64,000 bases of DNA from Salinispora pacifica CNR114 (GCF_000514775.1 NZ_AZWO01000007.1:104863-168862), one strand, 5' to 3'. Positions 45,914 to 54,994 are shown, counted from the first letter of the stretch. The notes: generated from the sequence alone by a model not told the origin. Numbers and translations: made by a program.

Positions 45914-47142
45914 TGTTGCAGTACCTCGCGCCGCCAGCCCTCCTCCAACGGCGGCAGCCACTCCGCCCGCAGCTCCGGTTGACTGTTGCGCGACAGCTGG
46001 TCGTAGCTCGGCACCTGGGCCGAGGCGGGCAGGGCGGCGAAGCGGTCCCGCCACTCGACGTCGAGCGTGTCGAGGTCCACGGCCGGATACTGGCCCCACC
46101 CGTCGGGGCGGGCCTTCTCGTACTGCAACTCGGGGGAGAGCATCAGGTCGGCCAGGGCGAGGGCGGCGGAGCGGTTGGCGGCGTTGGCCGGTATGGCGAG
46201 ATAGTTGGTGTTGCCGATGGTGCCCTCGTCCAGCAGCAGGGTACGGGTGGTGGCCGGGAACTGTCCCCTTTCGACCAGGCTGGTCACCTGCGCCGGCCCG
46301 TACGTCATGGTGAAGTCGACCTGCCCGTTGGCGTACAGGTCGTTGAGCTCCTTCTCGTTGGCCGGGTACGTCTCACCCGCGCGCCACAGGGCGGGCCGCA
46401 GCTCGCGCAGGGTCTGCCACAGTGGCGGGGTGAGCCGGTCGTAGGCGGCCTGGTCGAAGTCGTCCGGGATCTGGCCGACCCCGCCGGCCTGGGTGTAGAG
46501 GGCGTGCCGGACGAAGACCGAGCCGGTGAAGTCCGGCGGGGCCGGGTAGGTGAACCGGCCCGGGTGGGCGCGGATCCAGTCCAGTAGCCCGGCGAGGCTG
46601 GTCGGCGGGTCGCTGACCCGGGCGGAGTCGTAGCTGAACGCGAACTGGGCGCGACTCCACGGCACCTCGCACCCCTCGACCGGGGTGCCGAAGTCGTTGG
46701 CGACGGTCGGCTCGGACCAGTCGACGTAGCGCATGTTCGGCAACAGCTCGACCAGCCCGCACTGCCACAGCCCGGCCTGCTTGCCGGTGCGGAAGTTCTC
46801 CCCGTTGATCCACACCAGATCCACCGACCCGCCCGAGCCGCGGCCGGCCTGTTTCTCGCCGAGGACCTTGTTGACCGCCAGGGCGGTGTCGGTGATCGGT
46901 ACCCGGTTGATCCGGACGTCGAGGCGCTCGCGGGCGGCCGGGGCGACGACCTCGTCGAGGTAGCGGTTGGCGCCGTCGTCGCCGCCGTACATGAAGAGGT
47001 TGACCGTCTGCCCGCGGGCCTCCCGCAGCACCTGGGCGAAGTCGCGGGGGGCGGGGTCGGCGTCGCCGGTGCCGGCGGTGCAGCCGGCGGCGAGTAGGCC
47101 GGCCGCGGTCAGCGCCGCCACCGCGCGCCATCGTCGGTTCAT
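45910..47142 (-). CDS. ABC substrate-binding lipoprotein (YnjB-like)
   Basis: 410 residues with a lipobox (LLAAGC, cysteine near residue 20), so it is anchored outside the membrane. The mature domain shows NLFMYGGDDGANRYLDEVV and SVDLVWINGENFRTGKQAGLW, a stretch I recognise from the YnjB family of uncharacterised binding proteins. This supports an importer whose ligand has never been defined. The ATG at 47142 overlaps the stop of the CDP-alcohol gene. Confidence 0.82.
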   Translation of the reverse strand: MNRRWRAVAALTAAGLLAAGCTAGTGDADPAPRDFAQVLREARGQTVNLFMYGGDDGANRYLDEVVAPAARERLDVRINRVPITDTALAVNKVLGEKQAGRGSGGSVDLVWINGENFRTGKQAGLWQCGLVELLPNMRYVDWSEPTVANDFGTPVEGCEVPWSRAQFAFSYDSARVSDPPTSLAGLLDWIRAHPGRFTYPAPPDFTGSVFVRHALYTQAGGVGQIPDDFDQAAYDRLTPPLWQTLRELRPALWRAGETYPANEKELNDLYANGQVDFTMTYGPAQVTSLVERGQFPATTRTLLLDEGTIGNTNYLAIPANAANRSAALALADLMLSPELQYEKARPDGWGQYPAVDLDTLDVEWRDRFAALPASAQVPSYDQLSRNSQPELRAEWLPPLEEGWRREVLQQ

Positions 47143-47762
47143 CGGGTGGGCCTCCCGGCGGGCTCGGACAGGGTACGGACAGCGTGCACGACGCGTTGCC
47201 CGGCGGTGATGGCCACCACGGCGGCCCACCCCCAGGCGAGCTGCCCGGCGAGATCGGGCAGCAGGCAGAACAGGGCGTGTACGGCGATGGTCTCGGCGCC
47301 CTCGGCCAGTCCACCGAGGAAGTGCAGCGACCGCTCGTCACCGCGTTCCCGGCCGACGCGTTCGGCGATCGACGAGTACGCGAGCAGCGTCGCCCCGTTG
47401 ACGTAGTAGGTCACCAGCAGGACCAGGAACGGGGTGGCGGGCCCGTCGACGCCGACGGCGACCCCGGCGACGAACGCCCCGTACACGGTGAAGTCCGCGA
47501 CGATGTCGAGGAAGCCGCCCAACGGGGAGGCGGTGCCACGGCGGCGGGCGAGGGGCCCGTCGAGGCCGTCGGCGAGCCGGGACACCAGCCACGCGACCAG
47601 CGCCGGCCACCACCAGCCGGCCGCCGCGGCGGCGCTCGCGGCCAGGCCCAGGGTCAGGCCGGCGGCGGTCAACCGGCCGGGCGTCACCCACGGCCGGTCC
47701 ACGGCGGCGGCGACCCGGTCCAGGGTCTTGGCGAGGACCGGCCGCAGACGTGCGTCGATCAT
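47139..47762 (-). CDS. CDP-alcohol phosphatidyltransferase (YnjF-like)
   Basis: 207 residues, integral membrane protein. Enzymes of this family transfer a CDP-activated group onto an alcohol to build phospholipid headgroups. The complete catalytic motif is present: Asp65, Asp68-Gly69, Ala72-Arg73, Gly82, Asp86 and Asp90. The acceptor alcohol cannot be read from sequence. The ATG at 47762 overlaps the TVP38 stop by one base, and the stop overlaps the binding-protein start, so it is translationally tied to the transporter. Confidence 0.88.
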   Translation of the reverse strand: MIDARLRPVLAKTLDRVAAAVDRPWVTPGRLTAAGLTLGLAASAAAAAGWWWPALVAWLVSRLADGLDGPLARRRGTASPLGGFLDIVADFTVYGAFVAGVAVGVDGPATPFLVLLVTYYVNGATLLAYSSIAERVGRERGDERSLHFLGGLAEGAETIAVHALFCLLPDLAGQLAWGWAAVVAITAGQRVVHAVRTLSEPAGRPTR

Positions 47763-48481
47763 CAGGTGGTGCCCTCGGCGGTCGGCGTCCGGCGGGAGTC
47801 CCGGCGGCGAGCCCGGCGGGCCGCTGCCGCACCGGCCAGGGTCAGCGCGGCCAGACCGGCCACGGCGGCGAGGAACTGCGGCGAGGTGGGGTGAGTCAGC
47901 GAGCCACCGACCGCGGTGTAGGCGACGATTCCCGGCGTCATGCCGATCGCCGAGCCGAGGGCGTAGTCGCGCAGCCGCACGGCGGTCACCCCGGAGCCGT
48001 AGTTGAGCAGCGCGAACGGGACCAGCGGCACGAGGCGCAGCCCGATCACCGCGATCAGCCCGCGGCGGGCCAGGAACCGGTCCAGGCGGTGCAGCCGGCC
48101 GCCGACGAGCCGCTCCACGGCCGGGCGGCCCAGCAGCCGACCGAGCAGGAACGACGCCACCGCCCCGGTGGTCGCCCCCAGCAGCACCACCACTGACCCG
48201 CCGACCACTCCGAACAGCGCCCCGGCGGCCGCGGTGAGCAGCACCCCGGGGACCAGCAGCACGGTGCCCAGCGCATACCCGGCGATGTACAGCAGCGGCG
48301 CCCACGGCCCGGTGGCGGCCACCCGGTCCCGCAACACTGTCACGTCCGGGGTGCCCTGGGTGGCCAGCAGGGTCGCCGCACCGGCCAGTAGCACCACCAG
48401 GAAGACCAGCCTCGGCCACGGTGAGCCGACGATCCGGACGAGCCGGGACGCCGCCGCGGGCTGGACCGATTCGTCGGTCAT
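47762..48481 (-). CDS. TVP38/TMEM64-family membrane protein
   Basis: 239 residues, about six transmembrane segments. The family signature is seen: PLLYIAGYALGTVLLVPGVLLTAAAGALFG and later FLARRGLIAVIGLRLVPLVPFALLNYGSGVTAVRLRDY. TVP38/TMEM64/DedA-type proteins are thought to act in lipid scrambling or envelope homeostasis. The E. coli relatives YdjX and YdjZ lie next to ynjABCDEF, matching the neighbourhood here. The ATG at 48481 overlaps the oxidoreductase stop. Confidence 0.88.
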   Translation of the reverse strand: MTDESVQPAAASRLVRIVGSPWPRLVFLVVLLAGAATLLATQGTPDVTVLRDRVAATGPWAPLLYIAGYALGTVLLVPGVLLTAAAGALFGVVGGSVVVLLGATTGAVASFLLGRLLGRPAVERLVGGRLHRLDRFLARRGLIAVIGLRLVPLVPFALLNYGSGVTAVRLRDYALGSAIGMTPGIVAYTAVGGSLTHPTSPQFLAAVAGLAALTLAGAAAARRARRRDSRRTPTAEGTT

Positions 48482-49926
48482 CGGTTCCCACCCCGGATCG
48501 GGTGCAGGGCGCGGCGCAGGGTGCGGAGCGCGGTCATCGCCCGGGCCGGCAGCGGCGCGGTCAGGTCGGCGCGAAGCTGGGCGAGACTGGCGTTCCACGG
48601 CCCGTCCGCGTACGTCGGGTAGGGGTGCACGGTGCTGGCGACGTCGCGTACCTTCGCGCCACGCCGGATCGCGGCGGCGAGCTCGGCGATCGACTCACCG
48701 GCCCGGGGCGAGACGACGGTGGCGCCGAGGAGCCGGCCGCCCGGCCCGCTCACCAGCTGGGTGAATCCGTCGGTACGACCGTCGGTGATCGCCCGGTCGA
48801 CGTGGTCGTGGGAGAGCCGCTCCGCGCGGGCGCGGGTGCCGTGCCGCTGGCGGGCCTGGGCGAGGGTCGCCCCGACACGCGCCACCTCCGGGTCGGTGAA
48901 GGTCACCCACGGTACGGCGGCGTAGTCGATGCGGCGGCGCAGCCCGAGCAGCGCGTTGGTGGCGGCGTACCCGCCCTGCACCCCGGCGACGTGGGTGAAC
49001 GGGAGGGTGCCGGTGACGTCACCGGCGGCGTAGATCCGCCGGTTGCTGGTCCGCATCAGGCCGTCGATCATGACGTGCCCCGGTTCGGCGCAGCGCACGC
49101 CGGCGGCGGCCAGGCCCAGGTCGGTGCTGCGCGGTCGGCGTCCGGTGGCGACCAGGATCCGGTCGAACTCGACCGTCTCGCCGCTGCTGAGGTGGAGCGT
49201 GCCGGCGGTGACCCGGTTGACGGCGGTCCCGGTCACCACGGTCACCCCCTCGGCCCGCAGCCGCTCGGCGATCAGCGCGCCGGCCTCCGGCTCCTCCTTG
49301 CCCAGCAGCCGGTCGGCCACCTCCACGACGGTGACCTCGACGCCGAGCCGGGCAAGGGCCTGGCCCAGCTCGCAGCCGATCGGGCCGCCACCGAGGATCG
49401 CCAGTCGCTGAGGTAGCTCGGTGAGGTCCCAGAGCGTGTCGGTGGTCAGCGGGTCGGCCTCGGCCAGGCCGGGCACGGTGGGTAGGGCCGGTGCGGCACC
49501 GGTGGCGATCAGTGCCCAGCGGAATCGCGCCGGTCGGGTGCCCACGTCGTCGGTGATCCGCAGCGTCGCCGGGCCGGTGAACTCCGCCCGGCCGGCCACC
49601 ACCGTCGCCCCCGTCGCGCTGATAGCGGCGGGGGAGTCCACCGGTTCGATCCGGCTGATCGCCGACCGTACGTGGGCGAGCACGGCGGCGTCGTCGATCT
49701 TCGGCGGGCCGGCCTGCACCCCGTACCGGTCGGCGGTGCGGACGGCGTGCGCGGCGTGCGCGGCGGCGATCAGCGACTTGCTGGGCACGCAGCCGGTCCA
49801 GAGGCAGTCACCACCGGTGCGGGCGGATTCGACCAGCAGCACCCGGGCACCGAACCGGCCGGCGGTCTTGGCCGCCACGAGCCCCGCGGTGCCGCCACCG
49901 AGGACCACCAGATCCCACTCTTCCAC
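48478..49926 (-). CDS. Flavin disulfide oxidoreductase (mercuric-reductase-like)
   Basis: 482 residues. FAD-binding GGGTAGLVAAKTA, the redox-active disulfide Cys41/Cys46 in GGDCLWTGCVPSK, an NADPH-binding LGGGPIGCELGQAL and a C-terminal dimerisation domain with HPYPTYADG. It lacks the N-terminal heavy-metal domain and the C-terminal Cys-Cys pair of true mercuric reductases, so mercury reduction is unlikely. It is the first gene of the operon; its GTG at 49926 has GAGGAAGG upstream. The electron acceptor is unknown. Confidence 0.85.
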   Translation of the reverse strand: MEEWDLVVLGGGTAGLVAAKTAGRFGARVLLVESARTGGDCLWTGCVPSKSLIAAAHAAHAVRTADRYGVQAGPPKIDDAAVLAHVRSAISRIEPVDSPAAISATGATVVAGRAEFTGPATLRITDDVGTRPARFRWALIATGAAPALPTVPGLAEADPLTTDTLWDLTELPQRLAILGGGPIGCELGQALARLGVEVTVVEVADRLLGKEEPEAGALIAERLRAEGVTVVTGTAVNRVTAGTLHLSSGETVEFDRILVATGRRPRSTDLGLAAAGVRCAEPGHVMIDGLMRTSNRRIYAAGDVTGTLPFTHVAGVQGGYAATNALLGLRRRIDYAAVPWVTFTDPEVARVGATLAQARQRHGTRARAERLSHDHVDRAITDGRTDGFTQLVSGPGGRLLGATVVSPRAGESIAELAAAIRRGAKVRDVASTVHPYPTYADGPWNASLAQLRADLTAPLPARAMTALRTLRRALHPIRGGNR

Positions 49927-50049
49927 CCCACCAGCCTTCCTCGCTGCGCCGCCCGTGCGACCGCGCCTGTCCAGGATGCCCGGTCGGGGCCGGGGTTACC
50001 GAGCTCCGTAATGCAACGGTCAGAACTGGGGTCGCGGCACCACGGCCGG

Positions 50050-50595
50050 TCAGGGCCGGCTGGCGGTCTTGCGCGCGCGGTAGGCGGTGACGGCGGCCCG
50101 GTTGCCGCAGCCGGCGTCGCAGAAGCGGCGGGATCGGTTCCGCGACAGGTCGACCAGAACGTTGCCGCACCCGGGGTGGTCGCAGCTTCGTAGCCGGCCC
50201 AGCTCGCCGCTGCGGACGAGGTCGGCCATCGCCATCGCGGCCTCCACCGCCATCCGGGTCGCCAGCGGCGCGTCCCGGGGCACCGCGTGCAGGTGGTACG
50301 GCTCGTCGTCGTGCGTGATGAGCTGGGGCAGGGCGGCGTTCTCCCGGAGCAGCCCGTTGACGATGGACACGATCTCGTCGGTGTCGCCGTGCCAGAGGCG
50401 GCGCAGCCGGGGGCGCAGCTCGCGTACCGCCCGGAGCTCGCTGTCGGTGTGCTCGTGCCGTCCGCTGTACGCGTGGGCGATGAAGAAGTTGTCCAGCGCG
50501 GTCGTGTCGGGCAGACCGTCGCCGGCGCTGCCGTCGGTGTTCACCAGGGCTGCGGCGGCGATCAATGAATGCTCGGTGTCATGGGCAAAAAGCAA
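50050..50595 (-). CDS. CGNR zinc-finger transcription factor (ABATE domain)
   Basis: 181 residues. An N-terminal ABATE stress-type domain (LVNTDGS... LDNFFIAH...) precedes a C-terminal CGNR zinc finger (SCDHPGCGNVLVDLSRNRSRRFCDAGCGNRAAVTAYRAR). These proteins are putative DNA-binding regulators. The TTG at 50595 has GGAG 5 bases upstream, which decides the start. It is divergent from an EamA exporter and is likely its regulator. Confidence 0.87.
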   Translation of the reverse strand: MLFAHDTEHSLIAAAALVNTDGSAGDGLPDTTALDNFFIAHAYSGRHEHTDSELRAVRELRPRLRRLWHGDTDEIVSIVNGLLRENAALPQLITHDDEPYHLHAVPRDAPLATRMAVEAAMAMADLVRSGELGRLRSCDHPGCGNVLVDLSRNRSRRFCDAGCGNRAAVTAYRARKTASRP

Positions 50596-50678
50596 TTTGA
50601 CTCCTATCCTGGTAACGCTACCGTCATCGACGTAAGCGCATCTTGCCCATTACATGGTGTTGTTGCCAAGGAGAACCC

Positions 50679-51641
50679 ATGCGTCAACCCCCGCGCGGCA
50701 GCGCCGGCCTCCTGCTGGCGGTGCTCTCGGCACTGACCTTCGCGACCTCCGGGACGTTCGCCCGCTCGTTGATCGACGCCGGGTGGTCCGCCGAGGCGGC
50801 GGTGGTCGTCCGGGTCGGCCTCGCCGCCCTGGTGTTGCTGGCGCCCGCGGTGCTGGCGCTGCGCGGTCGCTGGTCGCTGCTCCGGCGCAACGCCGCCTCG
50901 ATCACCGCGTTCGGGCTGCTCGGCGTCGCCCTCGCCCAGGTGTGCTTCTTCAACGCGGTGCGCTATCTGCCGGTCGGCGTCGCGCTGATGCTGGAGTACC
51001 TGGCCGTCGTGGTGGTCGTCGGCTGGATGTGGCTGGCCCACGGGCAACGACCCCGCCGGCTCACCGTCGCCGGGTCGATCGTCGCCCTGGCCGGGCTCGG
51101 CCTCGTGCTCGACCTCGCCGGGGCCGGGCGGCTCGACCCGGTGGGGGTGCTCTGGGGGCTCGGCGCGGCCGTCGGGCTGGCCGGGTACTTCGTGCTCGCC
51201 GGCCGGATGGACGCGAACCTCCCGTCGGTGGTGCTGGCCTCCGGTGGAATGGCGGTCGGCGCCGGCGTGCTGCTCCTTCTCGGGCTGGTCGGGCTGTTGC
51301 CGCTGCGGGCGTACACCGGCCCGGTCGACTTCGCCGGGCAGCGCACCAGCTGGCTGGTGCCGGTGGCGGGGCTGGTGCTGGTGGCGGCCGTGCTCGCATA
51401 CCTCACCGGGGTCGTCTCGACCCGTCTCCTCGGTGCCCGGCTGGCCTCCTTCGTCGGCCTGACCGAGGTGATGTTCGCCGTGCTCATCGCCTGGCTGGTG
51501 CTGGCCGAGCTGCCCACCGTGGTCCAACTCGCCGGTGGGGCCCTGATCGTCGCCGGGGTGGCCCTGGTCCGCCTCGACGAGCCACGCGAGACCCCAACGG
51601 TGGAGCAGGACCAGAAACCGGCACTCGCCACCCGCGGTTGA
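50679..51641 (+). CDS. EamA/DMT-family transporter
   Basis: 320 residues, ten hydrophobic segments in two EamA halves (residues about 8-145 and 155-300). FATSGTFARSLIDAGWSAEAAVVVRV is typical of the first half; FVGLTEVMFAVLIAWLVLAELPT of the second. Such proteins export metabolites or amino acids. AAGGAG lies 5 bases before the ATG at 50679. It faces a CGNR regulator. Confidence 0.88.
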   Translation: MRQPPRGSAGLLLAVLSALTFATSGTFARSLIDAGWSAEAAVVVRVGLAALVLLAPAVLALRGRWSLLRRNAASITAFGLLGVALAQVCFFNAVRYLPVGVALMLEYLAVVVVVGWMWLAHGQRPRRLTVAGSIVALAGLGLVLDLAGAGRLDPVGVLWGLGAAVGLAGYFVLAGRMDANLPSVVLASGGMAVGAGVLLLLGLVGLLPLRAYTGPVDFAGQRTSWLVPVAGLVLVAAVLAYLTGVVSTRLLGARLASFVGLTEVMFAVLIAWLVLAELPTVVQLAGGALIVAGVALVRLDEPRETPTVEQDQKPALATRG

Positions 51642-51660
51642 CCCTGGCAAGCTCGACGCC

Positions 51661-52380
51661 ATGCTGAGGACGGTGGTGTTCGACGCGGACGAAACCCTGC
51701 TCGACCTGCGCCCAGCGATGACCGGCGGGCTGCTGGCCGTCCTCGACGAGATGCGCCGGTTTGACCCGGCGGCGGCTGCGGTCTCGCTCGCTGACCTGGA
51801 GCACGACTGGTCCGTAACCTTCGCCGCGAACCCTGCTTGGCCGACGCCGGAGCTGCGACGGACGGCGCTCTCCCGTTCGCTGTCCCGGGTCGGGCTCAAC
51901 GCGCACCTGGATGACCTGCTGGCGCACTACTTCGCCCGGCGGTTCGCGCTGACCCGCCCCTTCCCGGATGTGCTGCCCGCCCTCGTAGCCCTGGCGGAGA
52001 GGTGGGCGGTGGGTTATGCCACCAACGGCAACAGCCGCGCGGAGCGGTGCGGGCTCGCCGGGAGGTTCGCCTTCGAGGTGTACGCGCACGACAACGGGCT
52101 GCCGAAGAAGCCGGCACCGGAGTTCTACGCGGCGGTGGTCCAGGCGGCCGGGGTGCCGGCCGAGCAGGTGGTGTACGTCGGCGATTCGATTGCCCACGAC
52201 GTGGTCGGGGCGCAGACCGCCGGGCTGCGTGGAGTCTGGCTCAACCGCGATGGCCGAACCTGCCCGCCGGGGGTGCGGCCAGACGCGGAGCTGTCCACTT
52301 TGACGGATCTTCCTGCCGTTCTGGCTGCTCTTGCGGACGAAGGCGATCTTCGGGCGCAATCGGAACGACCCCTGGTGTAA
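51661..52380 (+). CDS. HAD-family hydrolase
   Basis: 239 residues. Motif I FDADET (nucleophile Asp8, Asp10), motif II TNGN, the lysine of KKPAPEFY and motif IV VYVGDSIAHDVVGAQTAG. This is a subfamily I phosphatase with an alpha-helical cap between motifs I and II. Substrate unknown. It is 19 bases from the EamA gene and may be co-transcribed. CAAGCT lies 7 bases before the ATG. Confidence 0.9.
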   Translation: MLRTVVFDADETLLDLRPAMTGGLLAVLDEMRRFDPAAAAVSLADLEHDWSVTFAANPAWPTPELRRTALSRSLSRVGLNAHLDDLLAHYFARRFALTRPFPDVLPALVALAERWAVGYATNGNSRAERCGLAGRFAFEVYAHDNGLPKKPAPEFYAAVVQAAGVPAEQVVYVGDSIAHDVVGAQTAGLRGVWLNRDGRTCPPGVRPDAELSTLTDLPAVLAALADEGDLRAQSERPLV

Positions 52381-52433
52381 ATGCCGATGGTGCTGTTCGA
52401 TGACTGCCACGTCCCGCAACGAGAGGATCCGAT

Positions 52434-54137
52434 GTGAGCAGACGCTTCACCGCTGGCGCCGTCGCTACCGTGACGGGCCTGGCGTTGACGGTCACGGGGC
52501 TCAGCGTCCCCGCTGGCGCCGCACCGAGCAGCAGCGAAACCTTCACTGTGGTCGCAGAGGACGGCGTCAGCGCCGAGGCGGCCCTGGCGGAGATCAAGGC
52601 AGCCGGGGGCGCCGTCGTAACCCGGATCGACGATGTCGGCGTGTTCCAGGTGACCAGCGACCAGGCGGACTTCACCGATCGGATCGCCGAGGCCGACACC
52701 CTGATCGGTGCCGTCGAGCAGAAAGCCATCGGCCGTAAACCGAAGCTGGACCCGGTTGAGCAGGAGGCGCTGCTGACCGCCATCAACGGAAAGGGCTCCG
52801 GCAAGGGCAAGGGGTCCGGCGGCAAGGGCAAGAAGATGGACCCGCTGGACGACAAGCTGTGGGGCCTGGACATGATCCGCGCCGACAAGGCCCGGAAGAA
52901 GGAGCCCGGCGACCAGCGCGTCACCGTCGGCGTGCTGGACACCGGCGTCGACGCCAGCCACCCCGACATCGCGCCGAACTTCAACTGGGCGTTGTCCCGC
53001 AACTTCGCGCCGGACCTGCCCGAGGTCGACGGCGAGTGCGAGGTGGCGAGCTGCCTCGACCCGGTCGGCACCGATGACGGCGGCCACGGCACCCACGTGG
53101 CGGGCACCATCGGCGCCGCTGCCAACGGCTTCGGCCTCTCCGGTGTCGCGCCGAACGTCTCGCTGGTGGAGCTGAAGGGCGGCCAGGACTCCGGCTACTT
53201 CTTCCTGGAGCCGGTGGTGCAGTCGTTGCTGCACGCCGGGCGGGCCGGGCTCGACGTGGTGAACATGTCCTTCTACGTCGACCCGTGGCTCTACAACTGC
53301 ACCGCCAACCCGGCCGACTCGCCCGAACACCAGGCCGAGCAGCGGGCCATCATCAAGGCGATGAAGCGGGCGCTGAACTTCGCCCACCGACAGGGCGTCA
53401 CCCTGGTCGGCTCCCTCGGCAACAACCACGAGGACCTGGGCGACCCGCGGATCGACACCTCCAGCCCGGACTTCGGTGACACCCCGCCGTACCCGCGTGA
53501 GATCGACAACGACAGCTGCTGGGACCTTCCGGTCGAAGGGCCGCACGTGATCGGCGTCTCCGCCGTCGGCCCGTCCGGCAAGAAGGCCGCCTACTCCAAC
53601 TACGGCACCGAGCGGATCGGCATCGCCGCGCCCGGCGGTTGGTACCGCGACGGTTTCGGCACCGACACCTTCAGCACCTACCCCAACCTGATCCTCTCCA
53701 CCTACCCGGAGAAGGTGCTCAAGGAAGACGGCCTGGTGGACGCGGACGGCAACATCGATCCGAGCGTCGAAGGGCTCGTCTTCAAGGACTGCAAGAGCAA
53801 CGGTGAGTGCGGCTACTACCGCTACCTGCAGGGCACCTCGATGGCATCGCCGCACGCCTCGGGCGTGGCCGCGCTGATCGTCAGCAAGCACGGGAAGAAG
53901 CAGGGCCGCGGCGGCTACGGCCTGGCCCCGGACCTGGTCGAGCAGCACCTCTACCGCACCGCCACCGAGAAGGCGTGCCCGAACCCGCGGCTGCAGCAGT
54001 ACCGCGACGAGGGCCGCGACGAGACCTACGACGCGTACTGCGCCGGTGGACGTAGCTTCAACGGCTTCTACGGGCACGGCATCATCGACGCGTACACGGC
54101 GGTAACCACCCCGCTCAAGTCGCACGGCCGGCCGTAG
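52434..54137 (+). CDS. Secreted S8 (subtilisin-like) serine protease
   Basis: 567 residues. A signal peptide (about 1-29, cut after AGA) precedes a propeptide-like region (about 30-135, ending in a Gly/Lys-rich stretch) and the S8 domain. The catalytic triad is visible: Asp169 in VLDTGVD, His218 in GHGTHVAG and Ser469 in GTSMASPHASG. A roughly 200-residue gap between His and Ser holds an insert. The enzyme is secreted and probably autoprocessed. The start at GTG 52434 has GAGAGG about 6 bases upstream. A long terminator follows. Confidence 0.93.
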   Translation: MSRRFTAGAVATVTGLALTVTGLSVPAGAAPSSSETFTVVAEDGVSAEAALAEIKAAGGAVVTRIDDVGVFQVTSDQADFTDRIAEADTLIGAVEQKAIGRKPKLDPVEQEALLTAINGKGSGKGKGSGGKGKKMDPLDDKLWGLDMIRADKARKKEPGDQRVTVGVLDTGVDASHPDIAPNFNWALSRNFAPDLPEVDGECEVASCLDPVGTDDGGHGTHVAGTIGAAANGFGLSGVAPNVSLVELKGGQDSGYFFLEPVVQSLLHAGRAGLDVVNMSFYVDPWLYNCTANPADSPEHQAEQRAIIKAMKRALNFAHRQGVTLVGSLGNNHEDLGDPRIDTSSPDFGDTPPYPREIDNDSCWDLPVEGPHVIGVSAVGPSGKKAAYSNYGTERIGIAAPGGWYRDGFGTDTFSTYPNLILSTYPEKVLKEDGLVDADGNIDPSVEGLVFKDCKSNGECGYYRYLQGTSMASPHASGVAALIVSKHGKKQGRGGYGLAPDLVEQHLYRTATEKACPNPRLQQYRDEGRDETYDAYCAGGRSFNGFYGHGIIDAYTAVTTPLKSHGRP

Positions 54138-54151
54138 GGCGGACCGAGCAC

Positions 54152-54186
54152 AAGGCCCGGCCGACCCGACAGGTCGGCCGGGCCTT
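54152..54186 (+). terminator. Terminator downstream of the S8 protease
   Basis: AAGGCCCGGCCGACC (54152-54166) pairs perfectly with GGTCGGCCGGGCCTT (54172-54186) around a 5-base loop. Confidence 0.75.
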
Positions 54187-54260
54187 CCGCTTCAGCACCG
54201 CTCGTCGGCGCCAACTGTCAGCGCGGCCCGTCGGCCGCATCCGTCGGTGGCCCGTCGGTT

Positions 54261-54932
54261 TCAGCGCAGCGCGTCGGCGACGGTGCCGGCGGCCGTGCGG
54301 ACCTGGCCGCCGACCACCTCGGTGTCCAGCGGCGTCAGGGAGACCACCCCGACGCTCGCCTCCAGTCCGGGCACGCCCAACACGGCCGCGGCCACCCCGT
54401 GCGCCCCGGACTGCAACTCCCCAGCCGTGTTTACCGGCTCGGCCACGCCGGCTCGGCCGGCGAGAATCGCCCGCCCCGCCGCCCCGCGCTCCAGCGGATG
54501 CCGCGCCCCCGTCCGGTACGCCACGTGCAGGGCGGTCCAACTCGGCTCGACCACCGCCAGCGCGACGCCCTCACCGCCCTCGACCACGGTCAGGTGCGCG
54601 GTCGCGCCGGTCTGCTCGGCGAGTTGCCGCAGCGCCGGCAGCGCCCCCTCGGCCAGCAGCGGCTGGGCCCGCCGGGCCAGATTCAGCACCCCCACGCCGA
54701 GGCGGAGCCGGCCATCGGTGTCCCGGCGCAGCAGCGCGTGCGCGCTCAACGGCGCGACCAACCGGTACACGGCGGCGCGCCCGATCCGCAGCTGGCCCGC
54801 CAGCTCGGTGACGGTCAACCCGCCGGGCGCGTCGGCGACCAGGTGCAGCAAACGCAACCCCCGGTCCAGCGTCTGTGCGCTCTCGCCACCCCGCGGGGCC
54901 GGCGGGTCGCTGCGTCGGGGGGTCGTGTCCAC
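54261..54932 (-). CDS. IclR-family transcriptional regulator
   Basis: 223 residues. The winged HTH (TLDRGLRLLHLVADAPGGLTVTELAGQLRIGRAAVYRLVAPL) is followed by a ligand-binding domain (LRQLAEQTGATAHLTVVEGGEGVALAVVE). The GTG at 54932 follows TACGCT at a 6-base distance on the coding strand, as for leaderless genes here. It is divergent from cysS and convergent with the protease gene; its targets and effector are unknown. Confidence 0.88.
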   Translation of the reverse strand: MDTTPRRSDPPAPRGGESAQTLDRGLRLLHLVADAPGGLTVTELAGQLRIGRAAVYRLVAPLSAHALLRRDTDGRLRLGVGVLNLARRAQPLLAEGALPALRQLAEQTGATAHLTVVEGGEGVALAVVEPSWTALHVAYRTGARHPLERGAAGRAILAGRAGVAEPVNTAGELQSGAHGVAAAVLGVPGLEASVGVVSLTPLDTEVVGGQVRTAAGTVADALR

Positions 54933-54938
54933 GCCAGC

Positions 54939-54944
54939 AGCGTA
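54939..54944 (-). promoter_or_regulatory. Probable -10 of leaderless IclR promoter (TACGCT)
   Basis: On the minus strand TACGCT is followed by 6 bases and the GTG of the IclR gene. Confidence 0.4.
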
Positions 54945-54982
54945 CGACCCGGCTCCCGGCGGCCTGGGGAAGCGGGGACGGA

Positions 54983-54988
54983 TACCCT
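54983..54988 (+). promoter_or_regulatory. Probable -10 of leaderless cysS promoter (TACCCT)
   Basis: TACCCT ends 6 bases before the GTG at 54995; there is no ribosome site. Confidence 0.45.
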
Positions 54989-54994
54989 TGTCCG

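Noticed and set aside
48478..49926. Mercury-resistance operon
   Set aside because: No merR, merT or merP nearby, and the enzyme lacks the mercury-binding cysteines.
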